Position numbers and translations under genes: made by a program. From NCBI GenBank assembly GCA_019614645.1, contig JABWDB010000006.1, positions 6,882,001 through 6,946,000 on the forward strand: a stretch of DNA of 64,000 nt, read 5' to 3'. Below are positions 44,581-56,283 of the stretch, piece after piece (positions within the stretch are counted from its first letter, which is position 1; each line of letters begins with the position of its first letter). This DNA comes from Stratiolaelaps scimitus (Eukaryota; Arthropoda; Arachnida; Mesostigmata; Laelapidae). The notes under the pieces were generated by a model that was not told where the DNA came from, did no database searches, and saw only the letters and a list, made by a program, of their open reading frames with translations.

Positions 44581-44805
44581 CTAATAATAGCTAATAATAA
44601 AACAGTACTCCGGTACATAGACACTCGGACTGTCCACGTAATTTTTACAGAAGCTATCGCAGACAGTTATATATGTATATACATCTGTCTGTGATAGCTT
44701 CTGTGCTAGCCGCCTGCTCGCTAATTGTTGTGTCTCACTGCCCGCCAAATTTGAAATCAAACCGGCCAATAATAAGAATACGGTGAAAGACGATAGGAGT
44801 CTCAT
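44581..44805 (-). CDS. Small ORF with signal-peptide-like start (uncertain)
   Basis: A 74-codon minus-strand ORF whose start, MRLLSSFTVFLLLAGLIS, looks like a secretory signal: positive residue, hydrophobic core, small residues before a polar region. After it the frame runs through an imperfect 20-bp inverted repeat (44647-44704), and the C-terminal half looks non-coding. A donor-like GGCA|GTGAGA lies just after the hydrophobic segment (about 44737), so only a first exon may be real. The ATG lies 6 nt inside a TA-flanked GGCTGACCCC end resembling a mariner terminus. The ORF may therefore be an accident of a decayed element. Confidence 0.2.
   Translation of the reverse strand: MRLLSSFTVFLLLAGLISNLAGSETQQLASRRLAQKLSQTDVYTYITVCDSFCKNYVDSPSVYVPEYCFIISYY
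44647..44704. repeat. 20-bp imperfect inverted repeat
   Basis: ACAGAAGCTATCGCAGACAG (44647-44666) pairs with 44685-44704 with one mismatch around an 18-nt AT-rich loop. Confidence 0.8.
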
Positions 44806-44993
44806 TTTTTGGGGTCAGCCTAATATACATATATATTATATATATCCCTAGCGCAGTGAAGGGTCGATTAACTCAAATTCGTAACAAACGCCGTGTATTA
44901 CGTATGCTAACCTTCTATGCTAACCTCACTAGTAGAATTCACTCATCAATACCTGGAATATTTTATGGACATACTACATACTTTTGCTCATTT

Positions 44994-45044
44994 AGTATTA
45001 TTAACTATTTATTATTATTAACTCATTTATTATTATTAACTATG
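44994..45044. repeat. Tandem repeat, TTTATTATTATTAACTCA unit
   Basis: Nearly three copies of an 18-nt unit. Confidence 0.75.
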
Positions 45045-45645
45045 TATGATTAAACAGATGTGTGATATATTATGAAATTCGTTTTTTATTCATGCAAGTC
45101 ATTAAAGGAGTTGGCGAATTACGAAACATTGAATTTTCATAAGCCTCCTCCCAAAATAAAGCAGCTAGTAGCAAAGTTGTTCGGCATGAAATGAGAATAG
45201 CTCATGTACTGATTGAGGACGAACACATGGGTAGCACCGGCCCTGTTTAATTTCCCTTGCTTTCATTCTGGTCTGCAGCAAGTGTTCCTCAATGGGCTAC
45301 GATGGTTAGGCAGAGATTAATCCCCACACCATTGAACGAGAGGGAGGTCCTTGATTGAAAATTCGTGCTGATCTTTCGACGGCTGTACTTAGTATTCTTC
45401 TAGCTTGCCGATAAGTCCAGGATGTTCGTAGTTCATCGACTCGAGTCAGTCAAGTGGCGAAATAGGCCGTAAAGTAGTAACAATCAGTGGCTTTAAATTC
45501 AACAACTTTCCCCCAAAATAATATATTAGCACACTGTTTAGCGTTCAAATTTAATCTCGGCGTACATTTATGTAATGTTTAAACCACGAAAAACATTTGC
45601 TCTTGCCATGGATAGCGAGAACTTTTTTTTGTCTCTATTGTCTCT
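45045..45645. other. No recognisable gene
   Basis: Nothing supportable was seen. Confidence 0.4.
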
Positions 45646-45755
45646 ATGACGGCTGAGTCTCTGGCTGTAAAAAGCCAGAGGCCGCAGGTTCGAATCCCGT
45701 TGCATTACATACAAGAGAACTTAAGCATTCTATGCAGTTCCTTTAATAAATCAAT
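45646..45755 (+). repeat. SINE1 copy
   Basis: Plus-strand copy: GACGGCTGAGTCTCTGGCTG, a GCCAGAGGCCGCA stem, B-box GGTTCGAATCCCG (45688-45700), then AAGAGAACTTAAGCATTCTATG, CAGTTCC and TTTAATAAA with a short repeated AATAAA end. The A-box head is truncated. Confidence 0.88.
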
Positions 45756-45845
45756 AAAGCCTTACCTTACCTTATAACCTATCACTTCATAATGACGATG
45801 TGCCCTTTTCCGACGACACTGCTAATGGCGTGGCTGGTCCCCCAA

Positions 45846-45871
45846 TAGATATATATATATATATATATATC
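45846..45871. repeat. (TA)n microsatellite
   Basis: TA dinucleotide run. Confidence 0.88.
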
Positions 45872-48800
45872 CCCCAACGTGCGAGATACGTTCGTAAAGC
45901 ACTCACAGTGTTTGTTGTCCTCACCAGTCTGTGTATGTAGATAGATTTGTTGGCGCGTTTATAGAACTATTAATATAATATGTATTATAGATCTATACAA
46001 AACTAGTATTTTTATGTGTTCCTGGTAGAGTGAACGGCACTCAGTCGAGTAGTTATCTCAAAATCGATTATAGATAATAGGCATGGAGAGGGAGTACTTA
46101 TATATTGCATAAGGTCAGTATGAACCGTTAGTTTTGTGGAAGTCGACAGGAATACATGAAGCACATATTCAGCGCGTCTTTCAACATTTGTGTGTGACTC
46201 ACAAAGCCACTAAACCCTGTTTTCTCCTATCCCCCAGATGGTTTGGAAAGCCAGAGTCATCACTTCGAAGGTATCTCTGGGGGTTACGCCTACACTCCTT
46301 TTATATCTGGGGGAGGGTCAGTGCGACTGAGGCCAGACCGGACCCATGTTCCCTCCCGTTCGCTCCTTCAACTTTAGTGCCTGACCGTCTAGGCGGGTAT
46401 CGTATGGTCTGAATCTGTTCCTTCTAAGTTCCTCCAACCTAGCTTTCTAGCTCATGAGTGCGTCCATCCGTGTTGTTGTCTTTTCCCGGTTTTTTTTTTC
46501 TAGACTGGAGCATAGCGTCCACGTCCCTTCTACCGGACCTGCCCTCAACGATTCTGCCCCTTTCTCCCTTACCGCTCTTGGTCAGTTTCAGGTGTTCCTG
46601 CAGCGTAGAGAGGAATCAGCTGTTGACGTGTGCAACCGTGTGTACACTATGCTGGCTAGCGCCAGCAGCACGACACAACGCAGCGCCGCAAAAAGGTCAT
46701 CGTGCTCTATGCGGGCTCCATTGTAACGCGATCGTATGGGAAGTCGTCGTGGGTCTGCCACCGAAGCCTGCTAACTAATGCATCCGACCACCCACCTAAT
46801 GGAGTCTAGCAAGTAAATACTAAAGATTCTTGTTTCTCTTCTGCTAGGGTACAGGTGTATCTTCTTCAAGTCGTAGGTGACAGTGATGATGCTGTGGGCT
46901 ATTCTACTTACATTAGATCCATACATTAGACCGTCGCTACTTTGTTATTATAGCTTGTTGACAATTTTTGTGAAGTAGCTCTAGCGTGCGACGTTGGCTG
47001 AGGCTCAAAATCGTTGTCAGTTACAGGCAATTACCTTTAGACATCCTAACGTGTAGTGCTGAATCTCACCCTGTAATGGCGTGCTATGTATATATATATA
47101 ACTTTAAAAGGGATTGATCCAATATTCGAAGATTGAACATCAGGGAAAGATTTCCCCACTCTTGATAGTGTCTCTTATCTGCTGTCGCCTATTGGAAAGC
47201 GCCCACGCCTTCTTTAGGAGACAACAGCGATTTTGCTGTTGCGTGGTGCAATCTTTAAGACACGAAGAGACCGATATCATCAACGACGTAGTAATTTGAT
47301 GGCAAGATAGGCTAACCGAAAATTGTGCACGATCAGATCTTTATACTATAGATGCTTGTTACGAAAGCATTGTTTGTCTTGCTCTACCATGTGCTGTTTG
47401 TCTACTCAATTGAGATTTGAAGGCAGCCTTCACGGACCAAGATTCTCGGTGGGAAAAATTGCACAGTAGTGTAGCTTTATGTGGGGGTAGGGATTAAGGG
47501 CAGGCTTATCGTTAGGAAAAAAGTAGGCCAACACATTGTAGGCGCACACAATAGTTTACTGTTATCAGAAGAATGGTTCCGCTTATTTCCTCCATGTAGC
47601 CTTACATTAAAATGAAGGGTTTTTTTTGCACCCCAGCTCACTCTCACCTAACTTTCCATGGCAGGCCTCGTTACAGTAGCATTGTGTCAAGGAGCTATCA
47701 TGTCAATTACGCTGACCTCATTTGGGCGTCCTCCAACGAAGCCTTTCCCTGTAATGGCAGGGCAATGTTCATCGGATTTCAGCAAAACCGTCTTTTCTGT
47801 GAACCGAATTGGCGATCATGAATCGGGGTTCAGCTTTTAGTGGTTTAATTTCCACCTTCTACTCAAAGAGATGCGCATTAGCCACCGAGGCGATGTCTCC
47901 ACGTAATAGTATTGAGTATGATGACGTTGCGACGACACTTTTCTCTGTTAAACTCCAGTGTTCTGCATGACTAGGCGTCATCCAACCCGGGCTGCGCTGC
48001 CGAAGGTTCCAAGAATAGAAAGTACGCTACGTTGATGGGATTTTATTATCTTAAACTTGGAGCCTTTGAAACTCGGGGAGGATCGGGAGTTCAATCTTCG
48101 AACTTCCTACAGTAATCGGGGGAGAGATTATCCTCAGCTACAGGATATCCTCGTAACGGAGAATTTTTAATGCAAAGATTTTTCATAGATATTCAAAGGG
48201 GCAACGCAATCTTCATTTTGGGTACGCGTAAAGGCTGGGGCGATGGAGCGTACTGGAAGAGGGGTCTTAACGTGTGGCCCTTCGTAATTATTTACACTCG
48301 CTCATGGGGTACAATTGCTGCCCAAGTTACTGTTTTAATAACTAATTACTAAATGTATATATATATACTGTTCACCATGACAGGAAGCTTAATGCGGCCA
48401 TTACGTTGAAGCAGGCAATCCAAAAACGGAAGCGCTAACTCAGTCCGGCATAGCACATAGATAGTGGAAAATACCACAAGAAATGTGGTTCGACCTTGAG
48501 TCGCGCAGCAAAATTGCATTTCTTAGGGAGCTTGTAACGAATATTCGATGATACGATATCGATGATAACGGCGATTTATCTCATGGCATGCAAAATATAG
48601 AATTAATGGCGCTGCTAATACGTAGAAACACATCAGCGATTGCCAAATGTAACAAACACATTCCGATTCGCTAAGATTAGCTGAGAAAACAAACAATATA
48701 CATGTATATACATATATATATATAACCTATCTATTTAGCCTGTTCATTTCTAGACGGCATATCTAGACTAAATAACATTTCCATGGAGAATAACCCCTGG

Positions 48801-49199
48801 AGCCCAAACACTAAACATATGCACATACGGGGAATATTGTGTAGACTAAACGACCTTCGTCACTCAAATCTTAATGAGGTGCTGAATTATGTAGCTAAAA
48901 TTATATGCAATGACAACGTAAAAATTATGCATCATCAGTCGATTAAATATTGTCGATAGGATTTGTGTTTTGTCTAAATTGTGTGGCACTTCAGGAAAAA
49001 CATTTGAGAAACATTTGGCTTTTTTCGAGTACCTTTAGCCGATTTTTACGTATTCTAGCCTATTATTTTAGAGCAGTCAACTAGTAGATCATAGCGCAAC
49101 TACTGCTGGTTGTAGAAGACTTGATACTAGTTGTCCTTATAGCCCTATCATTCATGTTTATGTTCCAATTATTATGGCATGCCCTTTTCTCTGTATCGA
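45872..49199. other. No confident gene
   Basis: A GC-richer part (46130-46800) and the ORFs at 46134-46412, 46454-46778 and 47612-47840 (+) carry no recognised domain. Short TA runs are at about 47089, 48356 and 48710. Confidence 0.3.
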
Positions 49200-49204
49200 T
49201 TTCA

Positions 49205-49933
49205 ATTTCAAATCAATTCAATTATTTCTTTATTGAACTGTGAAATATTACAACGCTTATGTTCTCGTATTAAAAAAAGAAAATAAAAAAAAGGATCACC
49301 AAAGTATTTCACAAAGTTCTTTGAGGTGACATACTGTCAAAACGTATCACAAAGTCATAATGAACAATAAAATTACAAGTGGTTTACTGGATCTGATTCA
49401 AATAAGATTTTAGCCTTTTTTTTTAATTCGAAAGCAAATTTCTTAACGCAGGTAAGAGACCGAATCTCTCTAGGGACAGAACCCCAGACTAACGGCAGGC
49501 GATAAGCGAGAGTATAGCGGCTTGATTCTTTGATAACCAGTGGTGTCACGAACACTGTCGCCCTACGGGCAGTTCGTTTGGTGCAGGTTTTGGTCGGAAG
49601 AGCCTGCGGGCATGCCGTGGTGGGCAAAGTAGGCAGTACCAAAAAGGGAGTTTTGTGGAGTCTGAGGTTCAAATCTGAGTGGAGTCATATTTACTTTTAT
49701 GGGCAGTATCTCCACAATAAGATTTGTTAAGTAGTAGTGGCAACTAATGTGGTCTGCGGCATAGCTAGCACTCTGCAGAAAGGAAGGCACCGTACACCAC
49801 CTGTATGCGAAAAAAAGACAAAAAAGGCTTTGATCGGAAGAGCAGCGTCTGTAGGCACAATGCCCTTGTATATCTTGAAAGCAAGAAGAGCGACGTCAAG
49901 TGAGTACAATGTCGTCAGCGAAGGAATGGTCAA
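49205..49933 (-). pseudogene. LINE-A copy 3, 3' fragment split by SINE3
   Basis: The minus-strand C-terminal part of the LINE-A protein. VALLAFKIYKGIVPTDAALP (about 49900-49840) is followed, after the SINE3 insertion, by KRTARRATVFVTPLVIKESS, YRLPLVWGSVPREIRSL and F..ELKK (about 49588-49400). The 3' end carries the GAGAACATAAGCGTTGTAA and AATAAA tail at about 49207-49257. Only the last 500 bp or so of the LINE is present, as in a 5'-truncated copy. Confidence 0.88.
49604..49828 (+). repeat. SINE3 copy nested in LINE-A, with 15-bp TSD
   Basis: Starts CTGCGGGCATGCCGTGGTGG, has B-box GAGGTTCAAATCTGAGTGG and body GTAGTGGCAACTAATGTGG, and ends in an A-rich tail (GCGAAAAAAAGACAAAAAA). It is flanked by TTTGGTCGGAAGAGC (49589-49603) and TTTGATCGGAAGAGC (49829-49843), a 15-bp target-site duplication with one change. 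Removing the insert restores the continuity of the LINE-A similarity. Confidence 0.92.
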
Positions 49934-50282
49934 ATTTCACTATCGGGGCGGAAAGCTCTATTGTCTCGTGAAAGTCACTATTCTAACAAGGACGGAAAGC
50001 TTCTCGTCCTTGTTTGTACTACTTTTGTTTTGAATACGTCTGAGAGGGTGAGGCCCCAATGAACTCAATGCGCTTATACTAATTGGAGTTCATAATCATT
50101 TTCTCCTGTCTTCTTCTTCTTTCTCTCTGAACAGTCACAATTTCCTTTCCAGCTTCCAAGCGCATCTCTTCGTCTTCATTTAAACATCCGGTGATAACGC
50201 GATAACATTTTATCCACCATTTGTAATTAGTAGTCCTTTCATTCCCCTCAGTCCCCTCAGATGTGCTAATGTCGAAGTGCAC

Positions 50283-50640
50283 TGATCATACTATCGATGG
50301 AGGGATTCGCTGCTTATTTTGAAGATTCTAATGGTAAATCCGCTATACATTTTGGTAGCCAGCTTCAGCAAACGACAGTTGCAGAACGAAACGAAACGTT
50401 CCGTCTTCCTACGGCCCCCTTTTTAATGGAGGAACTCCACAGTGAAGTCAGGAATCTGAGACCGCTCGTAAAAAGTTAGGTCGAGCTGCAAACTCAAATT
50501 TATACTTCGGATGAACCCGGGGAATTCTTCTTATACTGTATGGAACAAAATCCAGAAGTTTGACCGAGCAAAATCGTTCTGGCTGTCAAGGGCCTACCGA
50601 AAAAGAGACTATCGAGTACAACGAATATATTTAATATTTC
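50283..50640 (+). pseudogene. Possible decayed coding sequence, unrecognised
   Basis: The frame from 50297 (MEGFAAYFEDSNGKSAIHFG...) reaches a stop at 50477. Continuing in the same frame gives VELQTQIYTSDEPGEFF, then another stop and KIVLAVKGLPKKRL. The composition looks protein-like, but I recognise no family. Confidence 0.2.
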
Positions 50641-50758
50641 ATAATATAATATTTGTTATTCATTCATTTATATAATTAACAAATTGTGCAAAACTCACGT
50701 AACACTCTGATATTATATCCACCATTTTGTCGGTTTCCAGTTGTTTGTTACCAAGTAA

Positions 50759-50802
50759 ACTTTCCGGGTTAATTCGCAGCCAACATTTAACGTCCGCGGA
50801 GC
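50759..50802 (-). repeat. SINE2 3' fragment
   Basis: Minus-strand CCGCGGACGTTAAATGTTGG and CTGCGAATTAACCCGG tail only. Confidence 0.7.
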
Positions 50803-52256
50803 CCTTTGTTACCTGGAACATGCAGACCGGTGGTGTGGGGTTCAGTAGCTTGTAGGCAATGTCGTCATAAAAATAAGGATCTCCAATGCCACTCAAGATG
50901 TCTGCAATGTCATACGGCTTCAGGAAGGAATATGAGCTTCTGCAGTAACTGAACCACTATGTGGAATCTAGGCGAGAATTTTAAATGTGGGCGAGAATAC
51001 TAAACAGGGAAAGATCTTCCTTAATAAATAGAAAGAAAATATGAACAGAGAAAGGTGTCTATGTCCTTCGTTCAACGTGTTAGAAAGCGACGCGGTCGCG
51101 CACTGTGGCGTGACAGTGTCTCTTTATCTCTGCCCCATTAGTGGCTCTTCGGGCTTCAACAACAACAATGTGTGTGATTAATTGTTGCTGACGAAGAACA
51201 TTCTCCTGTCTCATCCTTGACAAGTTGTCAAAACCTCATCATCACGCTGTGACAATTATACTCCAGAGCAAAACTCAGTTAGGCTTCTGTAAATCGAATA
51301 TGTCTCTGGCAGTTGCCCCTCAAAACTTTCCACACAGAATTGGCAAATTCACGTTCACACATCACAATTGTAATAAATTACAACATCAAAAAAAAACTTG
51401 CCGGCCATTCTCTCGTCGGCTCTAATAGCTCAGTCCCAAACCAAAAAAATGGAAAAAAATGGCTTGATGCTTTTTTTCATTTAACTTCCCCAATGGAGTG
51501 GAACCACTTATTCAGTACGTCTTCAGATTCCTCCAGGGGGGGATGCCTTTAGTTAAGCTCGGTCCTCTGGAACCGGTCTGATTCCAGGAGAAGCCTATCC
51601 CGGTCGGCCTTCTAGGTCCCGCCGTCTTATCTCCTTTCTAATTCCCCCTTCTTCCGCACCATTCCGTCAGAGAAACGCGCGCCGTTGGACCAGCAGTCTG
51701 CTGTCGTGAGCATGGCGTCGACCACCCACTAGACCGTGCTCCATCGACTATCGCCCTGCAGGTCTTCCCTTGTTTCCTGTAGATGTGGCTTGATGCTCAA
51801 GCCATTATTTGATCTGATGTGCAATGGGATCTTTATACGCTGTTTCGTTGCGCACTGAACAGCAGAAAACTACCCAGTTACACGAAATAGATTACTCTAT
51901 CAAGATTTCCGCGACAGGCCCGACGGCCCGTGTTGCCTATGGAAATATTTCGCTTAAAATCCGAGGTAAAACAACGTCAGTATATAAAAACCCTACCAGT
52001 TTCGTTTACGTTAAGTAAATCATTGATAAAATTAAGAACTCAGCCCCGGGAGAAGGTTGGTTCTCCACTCCTCCAGTCCCTCATTGTACCCAGGACAGCA
52101 ACGTTGGTCCCCTTCGTGTGTCTAAAGGTCACTCGCCGTCGCAAGGACTCGCCTGCACGCGGTTCTTCCGAAGATAATTGTCTTTTTCCAATCAAATATA
52201 ATAGATTGGAAGATTGAGCACCCGGCCCTCCCAGTGTCTCGATAGCTAAGGGATTG
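50803..52256. other. No recognisable gene
   Basis: Overlapping short ORFs at 51225-51552 and 51824-52285 (both strands). No domain is recognised. Confidence 0.35.
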
Positions 52257-52529
52257 CTAAAAGGATTCTTCAGCAAGTGGTGCATATTTTCCGTTCTTCA
52301 TTCGCTCTGCTAAATTGTCTGCGAAGGCAGGCTGCACTGCACTACGACCGAAGTATAGAAGCCCCCCGCGCCGGGTGCGAGCCGTTGACTGTGCACGATT
52401 CATTATCCCCTCTCGTGTGTATGTGCTGCCGACGACAATCTCACCTCGTAACTCGACCTGGCCGTTCTTTAACTCCGAGGGAATATCGTTACCCACAGCA
52501 ACCACTATGACGCACCCGTATACAAACAT
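52257..52529 (-). CDS. Candidate peptide-precursor-like ORF (speculative)
   Basis: A 90-codon minus-strand ORF. It follows a pyrimidine-rich acceptor-like sequence (CTCTCTCCCTTCCAG, minus sense, about 52567-52581) and begins MFVYGCVIVVAVGN, a short hydrophobic start. Centrally it has RTRR followed by GGLLYF-G-R. RxRR is a furin-type site and Gly-Arg could give an amidated GGLLYF. The remainder is unremarkable and no known peptide family was recognised. A strong GC-rich context on both strands means this may be chance. Confidence 0.15.
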   Translation of the reverse strand: MFVYGCVIVVAVGNDIPSELKNGQVELRGEIVVGSTYTREGIMNRAQSTARTRRGGLLYFGRSAVQPAFADNLAERMKNGKYAPLAEESF

Positions 52530-54622
52530 CTATACAGCGCTAACAAGCCTGCTCATATTAGTCTGGAAGGGAGAGAGATCGGTATAGTACATGATAGAAC
52601 GTGGGGTCGTAAATCAGAAATATACAGCGTATAATACTTCTGCAATCTTAACGAATAAACCCGAGCCAAGTATCTCTTACTCCGCTATAATGATTGTTGG
52701 AGACTGTCCTCGTAACATGCAGAAATAGCGTTTCGCAAATTCTTGCTGTCATGTCCAAACATTACCAGCAATCTTGCAAGCGAGACGTTAGTCAACAATA
52801 GGCTTCGCTTAGAACTCGGCTCGCTGGTTTGACGCACCCCGAACAAAGGACTGAATCAGTCCCCACGACTGTTATGAAGGGACCGAACAATACTCTTCAC
52901 AGCTTTTGTCAATTCCTTGTTCAGAAACATATCATAATAGTTACGGCATTCATGTTGAGTGAACGAGGTCGCACCGTAATTGAATTTGGCGTGTCATGCT
53001 GTTATGTTCAACCCATCAGTTGACTATCCATGACAGTCCTCAGCAGAATTGCATCAAGCACCTTCCATGACGGTCATGTTGAACCTTCTCCAACAAATCT
53101 AATATTCACTTGGCGCACTAGTTAGCTCGAGAGGATCTATGGAATACGTTTTCTCGACACTAGTAGGCGACCACTAAATTGAATTTGTGATATTTGATCT
53201 ACGATAGTTGAAATAAATAGAGTGATCATAATGCACTCTCTGTCTTGTGTCCCTTCTCAACACGCTTCTGTTGCTGGCTGCACGGCTTCTCTAAACAAAT
53301 GGACTGACTCCTTGTTCTTGTAGGAAGACTCTGGATTGTGCTTTTCAATCAGGAATTATTACATGGCATTTTTTGTTTTTGATTGCGTAGAAGGCAACGT
53401 CTCTGGGCAGTTAACCGGACACCAAAGCCTCATATACAGTGCAATCGTGGGCTGTATTATTGGATTATTATGTGTATCACAATTTTCACACTTCTTCCGC
53501 AACATATACGTGTCTAAATTAACTAAATGAATTCGCCTAATAACTATTTGATTCAACTCCGATTTGCATTTCCAAGCGATCGTAGTTAGGTCATTCGGAT
53601 GTTGGTGGATACCGGGAGGTATTCCTGTTGCCCTACAGGAAGGACACGACGAAATTCCCTGCAAATACACAGGCAGATCGTAATTACCACGAAGTCAATG
53701 GACGCTAGCGGAAATGCGGCAGCCTAGCACATAATCTTTTGGATATGGCTCCCAACGGCCGATAAGAAACGTAGCTACATCTCATAACGATTCAGCGGCG
53801 AGCTAATTTGCGGCTGTGTCCGCACTGATCCGTTGATCATATTATACAATGAAGCAGTCATCCATGCCACGGAGTGGAACACAACCAACAAACCGGAATG
53901 TTCCAACCTGTAGAACCACCACCTATTTGAGCCTTATGCAGTAGCCCCCCGGCGGTCGGTCGAACGGCTTAGTTCGCACAGGCCGGGCGACTCGAGAGAC
54001 ATAGCTTTGGCATTACTTGCGCCACCGACACGCAATCACGCAATCTGCTGAGGTCATAACCATGACGGAGAGTATAGCCGAGACCTGCGTACGGTCCAAA
54101 GGGTCCGAGAACTCGGGATTTGTTGGAGCACTCGGAAGGGAACAGGATGCAATAGTAGTTGATTCACGATGAGAGAGGATGCGACACAAAACGGCTCGTT
54201 CATCCTTAGCGACAGTGTACGCCCAGCGAGATCCGACATACACACGTTGAATTATTCTGCCTTAGAAACAAGCTACGAGAGGTCATGTCGTTGATAGACA
54301 TATATATTTGGAATCATATGTGTAATTCAACTCGCCTTGATTGATGGAAGGACGCGTTCGGGAAGTAACGAGGAATAGTTCATACAGTAATATGAATCAG
54401 AAATGCTATTGTGCTTGCCATGCATCGTCAATGCATTACTTACAGAATAGCTGTTGTTGTGCATGAATCATATACGATTGGTTCATTCCCATAGCATGAT
54501 CACGCTATGATTTATGGTACAGCTTTATAACGGTAATAATAATGTGATCACATCTATAATTATTATAAAGTTACCCATATACTGTTTCCATCTAAGAGTA
54601 TTGTGAGATAACCCGATCCTGA
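52530..54622. other. No confident gene
   Basis: A plus-strand segment after TTTGATTGCGTAG (53393) reads EGNVSGQLTGHQS and then a hydrophobic helix, ending 53530. The minus strand of the same DNA has a Cys-pair-rich ORF (53359-53670). Neither is recognised. Confidence 0.25.
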
Positions 54623-54907
54623 CTAATGTAAATTACAAAAGTGCGTGGTATGATTCGTTGTAAGATGTTCGTTATAGCCGATACTGGTAAGGAGCGAATC
54701 TTCCAATTGTAAATAATAACAATCGAACACAGTCGGTCCAGTGCCGGTAGTGAAAGCCCAGAGTCCATTGGGCACATACAAATTATAACCAGTCAAAGGC
54801 CACAACGGGCGCACACATTGTCTCGATTTGAATAAATCAGCAGCCGATGGATCGCCAAAAGGGGCGTTATTCGTTGCCCAGACAGGAAAACCTGTTGCAT
54901 CGCGTTG
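54623..54907 (-). CDS. Unrecognised protein-like ORF
   Basis: A 95-codon stop-free minus-strand stretch including FPVWATNNAPFGDPSAADLF and YNLYVPNGLWAFTTGTGP. It is rich in Trp, Thr, Gly and Asn, as in an extracellular or beta-rich protein. It has no Met at its start, so it would be an exon or a remnant. Its neighbour at 55449-56283 on the same strand may belong to the same decayed sequence. No family is recognised. Confidence 0.25.
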   Translation of the reverse strand, partial: QRDATGFPVWATNNAPFGDPSAADLFKSRQCVRPLWPLTGYNLYVPNGLWAFTTGTGPTVFDCYYLQLEDSLLTSIGYNEHLTTNHTTHFCNLH

Positions 54908-55448
54908 TCACTTGTCTTGTACCCTTAGGTAGTCACTGTAGGCTGACCCCCGAATTTAAGACGCCAGTCACGCATGCCCTCCAGAGATGCTATACGATCA
55001 CGAACCGCTGTTGTTAACGAGACTAGCCCAAGCCGCCCGCATAAGACATCCCCGCAGTGCTCGGTGGACTCGAGCGAAGCGTCTCAAACACCAAATTCAA
55101 AAAGTACAATCTATCGACCCTTTCCGCCAACGGCAGAGCAATCGTAATCCTCGCAGGTCAACTCAACTCAATGGGCCAGTGTAATCTGCAGAGCCGATGG
55201 TAATGGTCCTTCGCCATTCAAACGTTGATATCGACGGTGTAAACGGGAGCCCTAATATGATAATCACGCTAGCTATGTATATAATAGACAGAGGTAATGA
55301 CGTGCATGCATGGTGTTGACAATTGTTGTTCATTGGCTTATGATCCTATCATCTAGACAGGCTTTGCTACACTGATATATGTCATTCCATTGCAGCACAA
55401 TAAATACAAGAATGTAATTGCTCGTGATCGCGGTATCCAAATTGTAAA

Positions 55449-56283
55449 TCAATTGATCCAGATCTCACGCGAATATGCGGGTGAATCTCTCACAAAGGGC
55501 TCTACAAACAAATAATTGTGCTCTACAGGGTTCAAAGCAACGCTTGAGCCACCGTTAAGCCAGAACCAGAGCCACAGTTCTCTTGTAACTTTCTCAAGTC
55601 GGTTCTTGTTTGTGACAAATGGGATGGTTTCAAAACAGAATGTCACAATGGATACATTCGTAAATTATTTTTTGGACAAAGTGGCCTAAACCGGTATAGC
55701 ATCAGCTGACCAAAGTCTCTCGTCGCTCTGAGACTCGTTCAACCTTACTTTAGTGTTTCCGATATTGAACCAATTGATCAAAAGTTTTGTGTTGCGTGTA
55801 CGGAAGAAATCATGTTTGCCCTCGCAGAGCCTTAAGAGCTGCGGTAGCACCGAAACACTCGCATTAGATTGTATGATATGACGCAGCTGAAAAAAGTTTT
55901 GACTTACTGGACTTGTCGTATAGGTACGCTCATTGGTTGAGCGTTTATAGTTTAAGCTGACCGTCACGCAGATACTAGGGACATTCTGCAAGGGGCATGT
56001 TGTTAGGGACCTAATCTGATATGATTCATTCTATGGGCTTACTCTCTGTGAGGGTCGCTTTACACAAACCGCCGACCCGTGACATTACGGCCTTCTCTGT
56101 ACAACCATTGTATTCGTTATCGTTTACGGACTCACAAATAGATTCCTTTATCGCTGAGTCGCAGACCTCAGTCAGCAGAACAAAGGAACTTCCCGTGCGT
56201 TTCGGCTGCGCTTGAGTCTTTGGAAGCGGAAAATAAATCAGCTTTCCTCGAAAATCAAATACCGAACTTCGATGAACACTACT
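55449..56283 (-). pseudogene. Unrecognised decayed coding region
   Basis: Three minus-strand open stretches follow one another: 56283-56026, 56030-55686 (different frame) and 55660-55449 (same frame as the second, separated by two nearby stops). Together they cover about 270 codons with protein-like composition and several Cys (for example LRLCEGKHDFFRTRN, and ELWLWFWLNGG near the end). The arrangement suggests a gene, retrogene or integrated foreign sequence that has acquired a frameshift and stops. No family is recognised, and chance cannot be excluded. Confidence 0.25.

Noticed and set aside
53359..53670. Minus ORF with CxxC pairs (zinc-ribbon-like)
   Set aside because: Cys spacing fits no domain I can name, and a plus-strand reading of the same DNA is equally plausible.
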